Shown piece by piece: positions 1 through 8,198 of a stretch of 64,000 nt of DNA. This DNA is from Streptomyces longisporoflavus (GTDB lineage: Bacteria > Actinomycetota > Actinomycetes > Streptomycetales > Streptomycetaceae). The stretch is from positions 310,001-374,000 of the forward strand of contig NZ_BMTR01000003.1 in the NCBI RefSeq assembly GCF_014649775.1, read 5' to 3'. How positions within the stretch are numbered: position 1 is the first letter of the stretch; every line of letters starts with the position of its first letter. Made by a program: the position numbers and the translations under genes. A model generated the notes under the pieces. The model searched no databases, was not told where the DNA came from, and saw nothing but the letters and a program-made list of their open reading frames with translations.

Positions 1-60
1 CGTCCGCCATGCCTCGGACGCGGGATCAGCCGCGCTCGTCAGCACCGGTGCCTGCAGCAT
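1..60 (-). CDS. N-terminal fragment of a probable acyl-CoA carboxyltransferase (beta) subunit, cut by the window edge
   Basis: Only the first 20 codons are present, starting from an ATG read leftwards, with peptide MLQAPVLTSAADPASEAWRT. This opening resembles Streptomyces methylcrotonyl/acetyl-CoA carboxyltransferase subunits, and a divergent TetR gene followed by an acyl-CoA dehydrogenase is the usual arrangement beside the leucine/isovalerate catabolic carboxylase operon. The identity therefore rests on a short peptide plus context. The promoter region is shared with the TetR gene and carries two matched palindromes. Confidence 0.55.
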   Translation of the reverse strand, partial: MLQAPVLTSAADPASEAWRT

Positions 61-80
61 CAGTCGAGCCCCCTTGCTCG

Positions 81-125
81 GTTAATGAGCGTTAACGCGT
101 TTCCTTCAGGTTAACGAGCGCTAAC
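81..125. promoter_or_regulatory. Pair of near-identical 16-bp palindromic operators
   Basis: GTTAATGAGCGTTAAC (81-96) and GTTAACGAGCGCTAAC (110-125) differ only at positions 6 and 12 and share the consensus GTTAAYGAGCGYTAAC. Their centres are 29 bp apart, close to three helical turns, in the short gap between the carboxyltransferase start and the TetR start. They are the best candidates for binding sites of the adjacent TetR protein, controlling itself and the carboxylase operon. Confidence 0.75.
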
Positions 126-147
126 CGCTCTGTCTAGAATTGATTCC

Positions 148-738
148 ATGGCCACCAGAACCGACGCCCCCACCCGTCGCGAGCAAATCCTCAGGGAAGC
201 CGCCCGGCTCTTCGCCGAGCGCGGCTTCCACGGAGTCGGAGTGGACGAGATAGGGGCGGCCGTCGGCATCAGCGGGCCCGGTCTCTACCGCCACTTCGCG
301 GGCAAGGACGCGATGCTCGCCGAGCTGCTCGTCGGCATCAGCGGACAGCTCCTGACCGGCGGCAAGCGGTGCGTGGCCGACGCGGACGGGTCGCCGGAAC
401 AGGCGCTCGACGCCCTCATCGACGGGCACATCGACTTCGCCCTGAACGACCGCTCCCTGATCACCCTGCACGACCGTGAGCTCGACCGGCTGCGGGACAC
501 CGACCGCAAGCTGGTCCGACAGCTCCAGCGGCAGTACGTGGAGATCTGGGTCGACGTCGTGCGCAAGGTCTATCCGGACCTCGCGGAGAACGCGGCCCGC
601 GTCTGCGTGCATGCCGTCTTCGGCCTGCTCAACTCCACGCCGCACCTGAGCCGCCGCGACGTACTGCCCAGCCGCACGGCCATGGCCGAGCTGTTGCACG
701 GCCTCGCCCGTGGGGCGTTCGCGGCGGCCGTGGCGTGA
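148..738 (+). CDS. TetR/AcrR family transcriptional regulator
   Basis: This 196-residue protein has the usual TetR length. The N-terminal helix-turn-helix covers about residues 12-58 (REQILREAARLFAERGF, then VDEIGAAVGIS and LYRHFAGKD), followed by a helical ligand-binding domain. It is divergent from the carboxyltransferase start and lies just upstream of an acyl-CoA dehydrogenase, so the likely ligand is an acyl-CoA or related intermediate of branched-chain or fatty acid breakdown. The ATG is the only plausible start because it lies directly after the paired operators. Family assignment is firm; ligand and regulon are inferred. Confidence 0.9.
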   Translation: MATRTDAPTRREQILREAARLFAERGFHGVGVDEIGAAVGISGPGLYRHFAGKDAMLAELLVGISGQLLTGGKRCVADADGSPEQALDALIDGHIDFALNDRSLITLHDRELDRLRDTDRKLVRQLQRQYVEIWVDVVRKVYPDLAENAARVCVHAVFGLLNSTPHLSRRDVLPSRTAMAELLHGLARGAFAAAVA

Positions 739-794
739 CGGGAGCGACAGAACTTCTCTCTGGACGACCCGGTGACCGGCGGGTAACGTTTGTC

Positions 795-808
795 TGAGCA
801 AGCGCTTA
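795..808. promoter_or_regulatory. Palindromic operator upstream of the acyl-CoA dehydrogenase
   Basis: TGAGCAAGCGCTTA fits the symmetric pattern TNAGC-RNNY-GCTNA, a form common for TetR regulators of fatty-acid genes. It lies about 60 bp before the dehydrogenase start and differs from the GTTAAYGAGCGYTAAC pair, so a second regulator may act here. Confidence 0.5.
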
Positions 809-867
809 GTCGTGTTGTGTCCGCTTGCGTCCGCCCGAGCCTGGTGTCGTATCGAAGGAGTCCCCCC

Positions 868-2025
868 GTGCGCCGTACCGTTTTCAATGAGGACCACGAG
901 GCGTTCCGGGAGACCCTGCGCGCCTTCATCGAGGCCGAGGTCGTCCCGGTCCACGAGGAGTGGTTCGCCGCGGGTCAGGTGCCGCGCGAGTTCTACTACA
1001 AGCTCGCCGAGCTCGGCCTCTTCGGCATCAACGTCCCCGAGGAGTTCGGCGGCGCGGGCCTGGACACCCACAAGTTCGAGGCCATCCAGTACGAGGAGAC
1101 CGCCCGCGCGGGCGTCACCTTCGGCGGCTCCGGCGTGCACGTGCTGCTCGCCCTGCCCTACATCAAGGCGCTCGCCACCGACGAGCAGAAGAAGCGCTAC
1201 CTCGAGAAGTTCGTCTCCGCCGAGGAGATGTGGGCCCTGGCGATGACCGAGCCGGGCACCGGCTCCGACCTCGCGGGCATGAAGAGCACGGCCAAGCTCT
1301 CCGAGGACGGCACGCACTACGTCCTCAACGGCTCCAAGACCTTCATCACCGGCGGCGTGCACGCCGACCGCGTGATCGTCTGCGCCCGGACCTCCGCGCC
1401 CACCGCCGAGGACCGCCGCTACGGCATCTCCCTCTTCGCCGTCGACACCAAGTCCGAGGGCTACTCCATCGGCCGCAAGCTCGACAAGCTCGGCCTGAAG
1501 ACCTCCGACACCGCCGAGCTGGCCTTCGTCGACGTCAAGGTCCCCGTCGAGGACCTCCTCGGCGAGGAGAACAAGGGCTTCTACTACCTCGGCAGCAACC
1601 TCCCCTCCGAGCGCTGGGGCATCGCCTACGGCGCGTACGCGCAGGCCAAGGCCGCCGTCCGGTTCGCCAAGGAGTACGTCCAGGACCGCACGGTCTTCGG
1701 CAAGACGGTCGCCTCCTTCCAGAACACCAAGTTCGAGCTGGCCGCCTGCCAGGCCGAGGTGGACGCCGCCGAGGCCGTCGCCGACCGCGCGCTCGAAGCC
1801 CTGGACGCGGGCGAGCTGACCGCCGCAGAGGCCGCCTCCGCGAAGCTGTTCAACACCGAGGTCGCGCACCGCGTCATCGACAAGTGCCTCCAGCTCCACG
1901 GCGGCTACGGCTTCATGAACGAGTACCCCATCGCCCGTCTGTACGCGGACAACCGCGTCAACCGCATCTACGGCGGCACCAGCGAGGTCATGAAGATGAT
2001 CATCGCCAAGAACATGGGCCTGTAG
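868..2025 (+). CDS. Acyl-CoA dehydrogenase (IVD/LCAD-like active site)
   Basis: This 385-residue FAD-dependent acyl-CoA dehydrogenase catalyses alpha,beta-desaturation of an acyl-CoA. The family signature TEPGTGSDLAGM lies near residue 130 and the C-terminal QLHGGYGFMNEYP block is intact. The usual YEGTS catalytic Glu is Gly here (IYGGTSEVMK), whereas LPSERWGIA carries Glu248 at the place used by isovaleryl-CoA and long-chain dehydrogenases. That suggests a branched or long-chain substrate, in keeping with the leucine-pathway neighbour. The start is GTG at 868, behind GAAGGAG; an upstream in-frame TTG at 790 would add unlikely sequence. The 3' end runs into stop-bearing tandem repeats. Confidence 0.92.
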   Translation: MRRTVFNEDHEAFRETLRAFIEAEVVPVHEEWFAAGQVPREFYYKLAELGLFGINVPEEFGGAGLDTHKFEAIQYEETARAGVTFGGSGVHVLLALPYIKALATDEQKKRYLEKFVSAEEMWALAMTEPGTGSDLAGMKSTAKLSEDGTHYVLNGSKTFITGGVHADRVIVCARTSAPTAEDRRYGISLFAVDTKSEGYSIGRKLDKLGLKTSDTAELAFVDVKVPVEDLLGEENKGFYYLGSNLPSERWGIAYGAYAQAKAAVRFAKEYVQDRTVFGKTVASFQNTKFELAACQAEVDAAEAVADRALEALDAGELTAAEAASAKLFNTEVAHRVIDKCLQLHGGYGFMNEYPIARLYADNRVNRIYGGTSEVMKMIIAKNMGL

Positions 2026-2109
2026 GAACACGCGCCTGTAAGAACACGGGCCTGTAAGGACGTGGCCTTGTAAGGACATGGTCCTGTAAAGACCGCCCTG
2101 TAGAACTGG
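2018..2109 (+). repeat. 16-bp degenerate tandem repeat at the gene's stop codon
   Basis: Starting at the last codons of the dehydrogenase there are five units of 15-16 bp (2018, 2034, 2050, 2066, 2082) plus a partial one at 2097. Unit form is GCCTGTAAGGACACGG with variation. Each full unit carries TGTAG or TGTAA, so a stop triplet recurs every 16 nt and falls in all three frames in turn. The array fills the whole gap to the thioesterase start. Confidence 0.85.
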
Positions 2110-2113
2110 ATCC

Positions 2114-2998
2114 ATGAACAAGGCACTTGAGTCACTCCTCGATCTGCTCGACCTGGAGCAGATCGAGGAGGACATATTCCGGGGCGAGAGCCGCTCGGCG
2201 CTCGTCCCGCGCGTCTTCGGCGGCCAGGTGGCCGCCCAGGCGCTGGTGGCGGCGGGGCGCACCGTCCCCGCCGACAGGCCCGCCCACTCCCTGCACGCGT
2301 ACTTCCTGCGTGCGGGAGACCCGGGCGCGCCCATCGTCTACACCGTCGACCGGATCCGCGACGGCCGCTCCTTCACCACGCGCCGCGTCGTCGCCGTCCA
2401 GCACGGGCAGCCGATATTCCACCTCTCCGCGTCCTTCCAGACGTACGAAGAGGGCCTTGAGCACCAGACGGGGATGCCGGCCGCGCCGGACCCGGAGACG
2501 CTTCCGACCGCCGCCGAGATGCTGCCGCGCCATCTGCCGCAGCACGTCGCCGACCGTCTGATCGAGGCCCGCGCGGCCGTCGATCTGCGCTACGTGGACG
2601 CGCCGCCCTGGGCCACGGTCGGGCAGCCGCGCGAACCGCGCTCCCAGGTGTGGTTCCGCACGAACGGCAAGCTCGACGTCGACGACTCCGCCCACCACAC
2701 GGTCGACTCCCTGCTGCACGTCTGCCTCGCCACGTACGTCTCCGACATGACGCTCCTCGACTCGGTGCTGCTCGCGCACGGCCGCGGCGGCTGGGCGGTC
2801 GGTGACGTCGTCGGCGCCTCGCTCGACCACGCGATGTGGTTCCACCGCCCCTTCAAGGCGGACGAATGGCTCCTGTACGACCAGGAGTCGCCGTCGGCGT
2901 CCGGCGGGCGCGGACTCGGACAGGCGCGGATCTGGACGCAGGACGGGCAGCTCGCGGTGACGGTGATTCAGGAAGGCGTCGTTCGCGTTCCCCGGTGA
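2114..2998 (+). CDS. Acyl-CoA thioesterase II (TesB family)
   Basis: This 294-residue protein has the length and double hotdog fold of TesB, which hydrolyses medium and long acyl-CoA to free acid and CoA in the cytoplasm. Family blocks visible are SALVPRVFGGQVAAQAL near residue 27, SLHAYFLRAGDPGAPIVY near 61, YVSDMTLLDS near 212 and DHAMWFHRPFKADEWLLYD near 237. SDMTLLD holds the Asp/Thr region of the active site. It follows the dehydrogenase in the same direction with only the repeat array between. The ATG start has a weak Shine-Dalgarno. The last residues EGVVRVPR are re-encoded twice downstream. Confidence 0.93.
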   Translation: MNKALESLLDLLDLEQIEEDIFRGESRSALVPRVFGGQVAAQALVAAGRTVPADRPAHSLHAYFLRAGDPGAPIVYTVDRIRDGRSFTTRRVVAVQHGQPIFHLSASFQTYEEGLEHQTGMPAAPDPETLPTAAEMLPRHLPQHVADRLIEARAAVDLRYVDAPPWATVGQPREPRSQVWFRTNGKLDVDDSAHHTVDSLLHVCLATYVSDMTLLDSVLLAHGRGGWAVGDVVGASLDHAMWFHRPFKADEWLLYDQESPSASGGRGLGQARIWTQDGQLAVTVIQEGVVRVPR

Positions 2999-3063
2999 AC
3001 CGAGAGGGCGTCGTTCGCGTTCCCCGGTTGAACCGAGAGGGCGTAGTTCGCGTTCCCCGGTGA
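2975..3063 (+). repeat. 32-33-bp tandem repeat duplicating the thioesterase 3' end
   Basis: A 22-bp core starting GGCGTCGTTCGCGTTCCCCG occurs at 2975-2996, 3007-3028 and 3040-3061, with one mismatch in the last copy. Each copy is followed by a TGA (2996, 3029, 3061). Copy 1 is the true gene end, and the later copies re-encode EGVVRVPR or a close variant. The last copy abuts the cation-efflux gene and probably sits in its promoter. Confidence 0.9.
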
Positions 3064-3083
3064 TCGGACATACCGTCAGATAC

Positions 3084-4073
3084 ATGAGCGAGCAGGTCGA
3101 CAGAGTCCAGCCCGAGCCGCCCGGGGGCGGCGGCGAGAGCACCTTCACCGTCATCGTCGCCGCCGTCGCCAACCTCGGCATCGCCGTCGCCAAGGCCGTC
3201 GCCGGTCTCATCAGCGGGTCGAGCGCGATGCTCTCCGAAGCGGCGCACTCCCTGGCCGACACCGTCACCGAGCTGCTGCTCCTGACCGCCCTGAAGCGCA
3301 GCGAGAAGCCGGCCGACGAGGAGCACCCGCTCGGCTACGGTCCCGAGCGCTACATCTGGGCGATGCTCGCGGCGGTCGCCACCTTCGTCGGCGGCGCCGT
3401 CTTCTCGATCTACGACGGCATCCACACGCTGGTGGCCGGCGAAGAGCTCGGCGACCCGCTCATCTCGTACATCGTGCTCGCCGTCGCCCTGCTCCTGGAG
3501 GGCTACTCGCTGCGCACCGGCGTCAAGCAGGCCCGGGGCGAGGCGGATCGTTTCGGGGCCTCCTTCGGGCGCTATCTGCGCTACACGCCCGACACCGCCG
3601 TGAAGGCCGTCGTCTTGGAGGACTCCGCCGCCATCGCCGGCCTCGTGCTCGCCGCCCTCGGCCTGCTCGGCGGGCAGCTCACCGGCTCCGGGGTGTGGGA
3701 CGGCGTGGCCTCCCTCTGTATCGGCGCCCTGCTCCTGTACGTCGCCTGGGTGCTCGGCCGCAGCAACGCGCAGCTCCTCATCGGCCGCCCGCTGCCGAAA
3801 CCGATGCGCGAGGAGATCCGCGACGAACTCCTCGCCTCCGAGCACGTCGAGGCCGTGCTCGAACTGACGACGCTGCTCCAGGGGCCGCGCGAGGCGCTCG
3901 TCGCCGCCAAGGTCGACTTCCGGGACGCGTCGACCGCGGCACAGATCGAGTGGGCCTGCGAGCAGGCCGAGCGGCGGGTGCGGGAGCGGTTTCCCGGCGT
4001 ACGACGGGTCTACCTGGACCCGACGCCGGGGTACGCCCAGCGCCGCGAGGAAGGGCTCAACCCGTGGCCGTGA
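3084..4073 (+). CDS. Cation diffusion facilitator (CDF) family transporter
   Basis: This 329-residue membrane protein is a proton-coupled divalent metal exporter of the CDF family. The metal-site motif HSLAD is in helix II (SEAAHSLADTVTELL, near residue 58) and an EDSAA block is in helix V, with several hydrophobic segments and a soluble C-terminal domain (about residues 240-329). The start is taken as ATG 3084. No Shine-Dalgarno is visible, but TACCGT seven bases before the ATG could be a -10 box of a leaderless transcript. The last 17 bases overlap the 3' end of the convergent phosphatase-like gene. The metal cannot be called from sequence alone. Confidence 0.88.
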   Translation: MSEQVDRVQPEPPGGGGESTFTVIVAAVANLGIAVAKAVAGLISGSSAMLSEAAHSLADTVTELLLLTALKRSEKPADEEHPLGYGPERYIWAMLAAVATFVGGAVFSIYDGIHTLVAGEELGDPLISYIVLAVALLLEGYSLRTGVKQARGEADRFGASFGRYLRYTPDTAVKAVVLEDSAAIAGLVLAALGLLGGQLTGSGVWDGVASLCIGALLLYVAWVLGRSNAQLLIGRPLPKPMREEIRDELLASEHVEAVLELTTLLQGPREALVAAKVDFRDASTAAQIEWACEQAERRVRERFPGVRRVYLDPTPGYAQRREEGLNPWP

Positions 4074-4845
4074 GGCCCGCGGCGTCCAGGAGGTAGGCCG
4101 TCATCGGGTCGTAGTGGCGCGGGCTCGTCACGTGGTCGTCCAGCGGCACCGTCACCTGGACGGTGCCCTCGGCCTCGCCGATGAAAAGGGCGGGGTCGTT
4201 GCAGTCCGCGTACCCGACGGAGTCGATGCCGCGCTGGCCCGCCCGGCCGGCCCAGCCGTGGTCGGCGACGACCAGGTCGGGCAGCGGGCGCCCCTCGCGC
4301 TCCAGGCCGTCCAGGATCGCGTTCATCGGCTCGGGGGAGTGCGTGTGCCACAGGGTCGCGCCGCGCTCCAGCATCGCCACGTCGGCGAACTGGAAGACCA
4401 TGCCCTCGTCCGCGGTGAGGCCCTCCGGGATGACGACGATCTCGCAGCCCGCCGCGCGCAGGGCGGCGGCCGTCGCACGGTGCACGTCGAGCAGGCCTCC
4501 GGGGTGGCCGGTGGCGAAAAGGACCCTCTCCTTGCCGGCCGCCGCCTTGCGCAGGCGCGCCGCCATCCGCTCCAGGGCGTCGACCGTCAGCTCCGGGTCG
4601 ATGGTGTCCTGCCCGTAGCGGAACTCCGCGTCGTCGACCACGCCGCACCGCTCGGCCATCACCGCGAGGACGTCCTGCTCGTCGGTCCAGCGGTCGCCGA
4701 GCTCCAGGCCGAGCCAGTAGTGGCGGTCGCCGTTCGCGAGCTTCCTGTAGTGACTGAGGTTGTTCTCGCGGGGCGTGGCGACGTCACCGGCGATGCGGGA
4801 GCGGACTAGGTGGTCGACAAGTGCGGCACGGCTGGGTATGGGCAT
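4057..4845 (-). CDS. Conserved actinobacterial phosphatase-like protein, function unproven
   Basis: This 262-residue cytoplasmic protein begins MPIPSRAALVDHLVR. I recall close Streptomyces relatives labelled phosphatase, but I cannot point to a standard HAD, PTP or PHP active site. Conserved-looking blocks are NLSHYRKLANGDRHYWLGLE (about residue 26), VLFATGHPGGLLDVH (about 111), VVADHGWAGRAG (about 200) and DPMTAYLLDAAG at the end; the Gly-His and Asp-His residues could bind metal. ATG 4854 would add three residues. It is convergent with, and overlaps, the cation transporter. Confidence 0.6.
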   Translation of the reverse strand: MPIPSRAALVDHLVRSRIAGDVATPRENNLSHYRKLANGDRHYWLGLELGDRWTDEQDVLAVMAERCGVVDDAEFRYGQDTIDPELTVDALERMAARLRKAAAGKERVLFATGHPGGLLDVHRATAAALRAAGCEIVVIPEGLTADEGMVFQFADVAMLERGATLWHTHSPEPMNAILDGLEREGRPLPDLVVADHGWAGRAGQRGIDSVGYADCNDPALFIGEAEGTVQVTVPLDDHVTSPRHYDPMTAYLLDAAGLTATG

Positions 4846-4950
4846 GGGTCCCATTCTGCCGTCGGTAACCGGCTGGTGGCGGGCAGTCCCGAAGCCTGGA
4901 CTGTGAAGTGCGCTGCACTGCGTTTGGCTTGAGCGGCTGGGGCTTGTTTC

Positions 4951-5034
4951 TCCGGCTGCGGGCCGCCTGTGGCTTGTCGCGCCCACGCGGCGGAGCCGCA
5001 CATGTCACAGCCCCGCGCCCTTACGGGGCGCCCC
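4951..5034. repeat. Dispersed Streptomyces intergenic palindromic repeat, copy A
   Basis: This segment matches a repeat family I recognise from many Streptomyces intergenic regions: GCGGGCCGCCTGTGGCTTGT, then TCGCGC, a GCGGCGGAGCCGC palindrome and a terminal hairpin GCGCCC-TTAC-GGGGCGC (5015-5031). It ends at the stop codon of the PucR gene and probably acts as its 3' hairpin. A shorter relative lies downstream of citrate synthase. Confidence 0.7.
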
Positions 5035-6555
5035 CTAGTGCCCGCTGCCCAGTGCGAACCACAGCTCCATCCGTACGTCCGGGTCGTCCAAGTCCGCCCC
5101 CAGAAGCCCCGCGCACCGCGTGATGCGCTGTCTGACCGTGTTGCGGTGGACGCCCAGTGCCGTTGCCGTGCGGTCCCAGTTGCCGTGCAGGGAGAGCCAG
5201 GTGCGCAGGGTTTCGGTGAGTGCCGTGCTGCCGCCGAGCGGGGCGAGCAGCACGCGCGCGTGGGCGGCGGCCTCCGCGGGCGCGACGAGGGCGGCGATGC
5301 CCGTCTCGCGGTGCCGGACGAGCGGTGCGCGGGTGGCCTCGGCGCGGCGCAGGGCGCGGTCCGCGCGGGCGTCGGCCGCGGGGAGGTCGCAGGGGGCCGC
5401 GGGAGCGGAGGCGCCGAGGGTCCAGCCGGGCTGTGCGGTGAGCGCGCGATCGGCGGGGAGCAGGAGCCGTACGAGGTCGTGGTCGGGGTCCGTGTCGACC
5501 AGGCCGCTGCCCAGCGCGGCGGCGAGCGCGGACGCGGCCACGGAGTGGGCCACCGGGTCGTTGCCCGCGTCCCCGCGCGCGTGCACCACGATCCACTCCT
5601 CGGCCCCCAGGAGAGGGGTGACATCGCCCGCCGCCGAACCCAGAAGCAGCCGCACCAGCGCCGCCGAGCGCACGGAGTCGGCGGCCCCCTGGTGTTTACC
5701 GGTCAGGAGCGAGAGCAGCACGACGGCCACCCCGGTGATGGTGTGGTCCCCCGGCTCGCGCTGCTCGGCGGCGACCCCGAGCGCGAACCCCTCCCCGCCG
5801 CCGAGCCCGTACGCGGTGAGGCGGGTGCCGCCCACGGAGTCGGTCGCCGAAGCGGGGACGGGGCCGGGCCGCCCCGCCGTACGTACGACTCCGGAGAGGT
5901 CGTGCACGGCCTTGCGCACCCCCGGACCCGGAGCCGTGCCCGCCGTGTGGAGCACCGCGCCGTCCGGTGCGTAGAGCACCGCCCAGCCGCCCAGGCGGGC
6001 CGCGAGCTGACGCAGCACCGCCGGTACGGGATCGGGGCGCGCGGCGGCCGTGGCGAGCCCCTGCTGGGCCTCCGTGACGCGGCGCAGTTCGGCGTGCCTG
6101 GCCTCCGCCACCAGCTGCCACACCGCGCGGGCGACCCCGCTGAACGTCGTGCGCGGCGGCACTTCGAGGAGCGGAAGGCCGTGGTGGTCGCAGGCGTTCA
6201 CCAGGGCGCGCGGCACCGTGTCGTGCACGGGGGCCACGCCGAAGCCCAGGGCCGCGCCGCCCGCCTCGACGATCCGCGCCGCGTAGTCGTCCAGATAGAC
6301 CCCAGCCCCCGCCGGGTCCGAGATGTGCACGCCCGCCGTCAGGAGCAGCTCGCCTCCCAGGAGGTACGGGTAGGGGTCCGCCATCTCCGAGGTGTGCACC
6401 CACTGGACGGCCGCCCCGCTCTCCCCGGCGTCGGGCCCCGCGATCTGACGCAGCCCGAGATCCTCCCGGGCGAGCAGGGCGGTGAGCGGGACCGGTGGCG
6501 TCGGCGGGGAGACGGAAGGGCTGAGAGGGTCCGGCACGGTGGATGTTCCATCCAT
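5035..6555 (-). CDS. PucR family transcriptional regulator
   Basis: This regulator has about 506 residues. The N-terminal purine-catabolism-regulator-like domain (LLAREDLGLRQIAGP... YPYLLGGELLLTAG, residues about 30-150) is followed by a central GGDEF/GAF-like region. The C-terminal PucR helix-turn-helix is LSLHGNWDRTATALGVHRNT at about residues 450-485. It is divergent from the symporter/ureohydrolase/ThDP operon, so it probably controls nitrogen-compound uptake and breakdown. The start is ATG 6555 (MDGTSTVPDP); GTG 6563 is possible. A 36-bp inverted repeat covers the start codon, which suggests autoregulation. Confidence 0.88.
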   Translation of the reverse strand: MDGTSTVPDPLSPSVSPPTPPVPLTALLAREDLGLRQIAGPDAGESGAAVQWVHTSEMADPYPYLLGGELLLTAGVHISDPAGAGVYLDDYAARIVEAGGAALGFGVAPVHDTVPRALVNACDHHGLPLLEVPPRTTFSGVARAVWQLVAEARHAELRRVTEAQQGLATAAARPDPVPAVLRQLAARLGGWAVLYAPDGAVLHTAGTAPGPGVRKAVHDLSGVVRTAGRPGPVPASATDSVGGTRLTAYGLGGGEGFALGVAAEQREPGDHTITGVAVVLLSLLTGKHQGAADSVRSAALVRLLLGSAAGDVTPLLGAEEWIVVHARGDAGNDPVAHSVAASALAAALGSGLVDTDPDHDLVRLLLPADRALTAQPGWTLGASAPAAPCDLPAADARADRALRRAEATRAPLVRHRETGIAALVAPAEAAAHARVLLAPLGGSTALTETLRTWLSLHGNWDRTATALGVHRNTVRQRITRCAGLLGADLDDPDVRMELWFALGSGH

Positions 6556-6580
6556 ATCGATCACGGGAAGTGGATGAAAC
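6545..6580. promoter_or_regulatory. Inverted repeat over the PucR gene start
   Basis: GTTCCATCCA (6545-6554) and TGGATGAAAC (6571-6580) are 9/10 complementary around a 16-base spacer. The site overlaps the pucR-type start codon in the divergent region and is a candidate PucR operator. Confidence 0.5.
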
Positions 6581-6722
6581 GTACACTTCAGCGTTGCTTT
6601 CCGGCCACCTAAGGTCGTGCCGATCCCGGGCCGCGGGTACGGGCGGATGTCCCCGCGGCCGATTGCTACCCCCTCACCCCCATCTGCACGACACGCCACC
6701 GAGGTGCGCGAAGGAGGGCCCT

Positions 6723-8192
6723 ATGGCCGTCGACTACACAGTGATCGTCGTCTATCTCGCCGGCATGCTCGCCATGGGCTGGTGGGGCATGCGCCGCGCC
6801 AAGTCCAAGAGTGAGTTCCTGGTCGCCGGACGCCGCCTCGGACCGTGGATGTACTCCGGGACCATGGCCGCCATCGTCCTCGGCGGCGCGTCCACCATCG
6901 GCGGCGTCGGCCTCGGCTACCAGTACGGGCTCTCCGGCGCCTGGATGGTCTTCACGATCGGCCTCGGCCTGCTCGCGCTGAGCGTCTTCTTCTCGGCGCG
7001 CATCGCACGCCTGAAGGTCTACACCGTCTCCGAGATGCTCGACCTGCGCTACGGAGGGCGCGCGGGCGTCATCTCCGGAGTCGTCATGTGGGCGTACACC
7101 CTCATGCTCGCGGTCACCTCGACCATCGCGTACGCCACGATCTTCGACGTCCTGTTCGACATGAACCGCACGGTCGCGATCATCCTCGGCGGTTCGATCG
7201 TCGTCGCGTACTCGACGCTCGGCGGCATGTGGTCCATCACGCTCACCGACATGGTGCAGTTCGTGGTGAAGACCATCGGCGTGCTGCTCCTGCTGCTGCC
7301 CATCGCGGTCGTCAAGGCCGGCGGCTTCAGCGAGATGAAGGCCAAGCTGCCCACCGAGTACTTCGACCCGCTGGGCATCGGCGGCGAGACGATCTTCACG
7401 TACGTCCTGATCTATACGTTCGGCATGCTCATCGGGCAGGACATCTGGCAGCGCGTCTTCACCGCGCGCAGCGACAAGGTCGCCCGCTACGGCGGCACCG
7501 TCGCCGGTACTTACTGTCTCGTCTACGCGATCGCGGGCGCCGTCATCGGCACGGCAGCCAAGGTCATGTACCCGAAGCTGCCGAGCGCGGACGCCGCCTT
7601 CGCGACCATCGTCAAGGACGAACTGCCCATGGGCGTACGGGGCCTCGTCCTCGCCGCGGCGCTCGCCGCCGTGATGTCCACGTCCTCCGGAGCGCTCATC
7701 GCCTGCGCCACCGTGGCCAACAACGACATCTGGTCGCGGCTGAGGGGCGCCGTGAAGTCCGACGGGGCGGGCGACGAGCCGCACGACGAGGTGAAGGGCA
7801 ACCGCCTCTTCATCCTGATCATGGGCGTCGCCGTCGTCCTCATCGCCATCGCCCTGAACGACGTCGTGCAGGCGCTCACCGTCGCCTACAACCTGCTCGT
7901 CGCGGGGCTTCTCGTGCCGATCCTCGGCGGGCTGCTGTGGAAGCGCGGCACCGCCGAAGGCGCCCTCGCCGCCATCGCCGCGGGCGGTCTCTCCGTCATC
8001 GGGCTCATGTGGGGCTACGGAATCCTCGCCAACGAGCCCATCTACTACGGCCTGCTGATCTCCCTGGCCGTGTACGTCCTCGTCTCCCTCGCCACCAAGC
8101 CCACGGACGCCGGCGTCCTCGCGGCCTGGCGCGAACGGCTCGCGGGCCGGGGGGCCGCCGAGGCGGAGCCGGATACCCCGGTGGCCGTCTAG
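6723..8192 (+). CDS. Sodium:solute symporter (SSS family)
   Basis: This 489-residue integral membrane protein has about 13 hydrophobic segments, starting with VIVVYLAGMLAMGWWGM. The SSS block GGASTIGGVGLGYQYGLSGA lies near residue 56, and the ATG follows GAAGGAGG. The family drives uptake of sugars, amino acids, polyols or urea-like solutes with sodium. Its position ahead of an agmatinase-type ureohydrolase and under a divergent PucR regulator makes a guanidino compound or polyamine-related solute the likely substrate, by inference. A 10-bp hairpin separates it from the next gene. Confidence 0.9.
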   Translation: MAVDYTVIVVYLAGMLAMGWWGMRRAKSKSEFLVAGRRLGPWMYSGTMAAIVLGGASTIGGVGLGYQYGLSGAWMVFTIGLGLLALSVFFSARIARLKVYTVSEMLDLRYGGRAGVISGVVMWAYTLMLAVTSTIAYATIFDVLFDMNRTVAIILGGSIVVAYSTLGGMWSITLTDMVQFVVKTIGVLLLLLPIAVVKAGGFSEMKAKLPTEYFDPLGIGGETIFTYVLIYTFGMLIGQDIWQRVFTARSDKVARYGGTVAGTYCLVYAIAGAVIGTAAKVMYPKLPSADAAFATIVKDELPMGVRGLVLAAALAAVMSTSSGALIACATVANNDIWSRLRGAVKSDGAGDEPHDEVKGNRLFILIMGVAVVLIAIALNDVVQALTVAYNLLVAGLLVPILGGLLWKRGTAEGALAAIAAGGLSVIGLMWGYGILANEPIYYGLLISLAVYVLVSLATKPTDAGVLAAWRERLAGRGAAEAEPDTPVAV

Positions 8193-8198
8193 TTCTCC

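Noticed and set aside
121..2334. Long minus-strand open frame opposite the TetR and acyl-CoA dehydrogenase genes
   Set aside because: Its sequence is Arg/Gly/Val-rich with no motif, and it is antisense to well-supported genes. Such frames are expected from third-position GC bias.
4057..5001. Extended start for the phosphatase-like protein
   Set aside because: The extension runs into the dispersed repeat and adds non-conserved Arg/Ser-rich residues. MPIPSRAAL is the better start.
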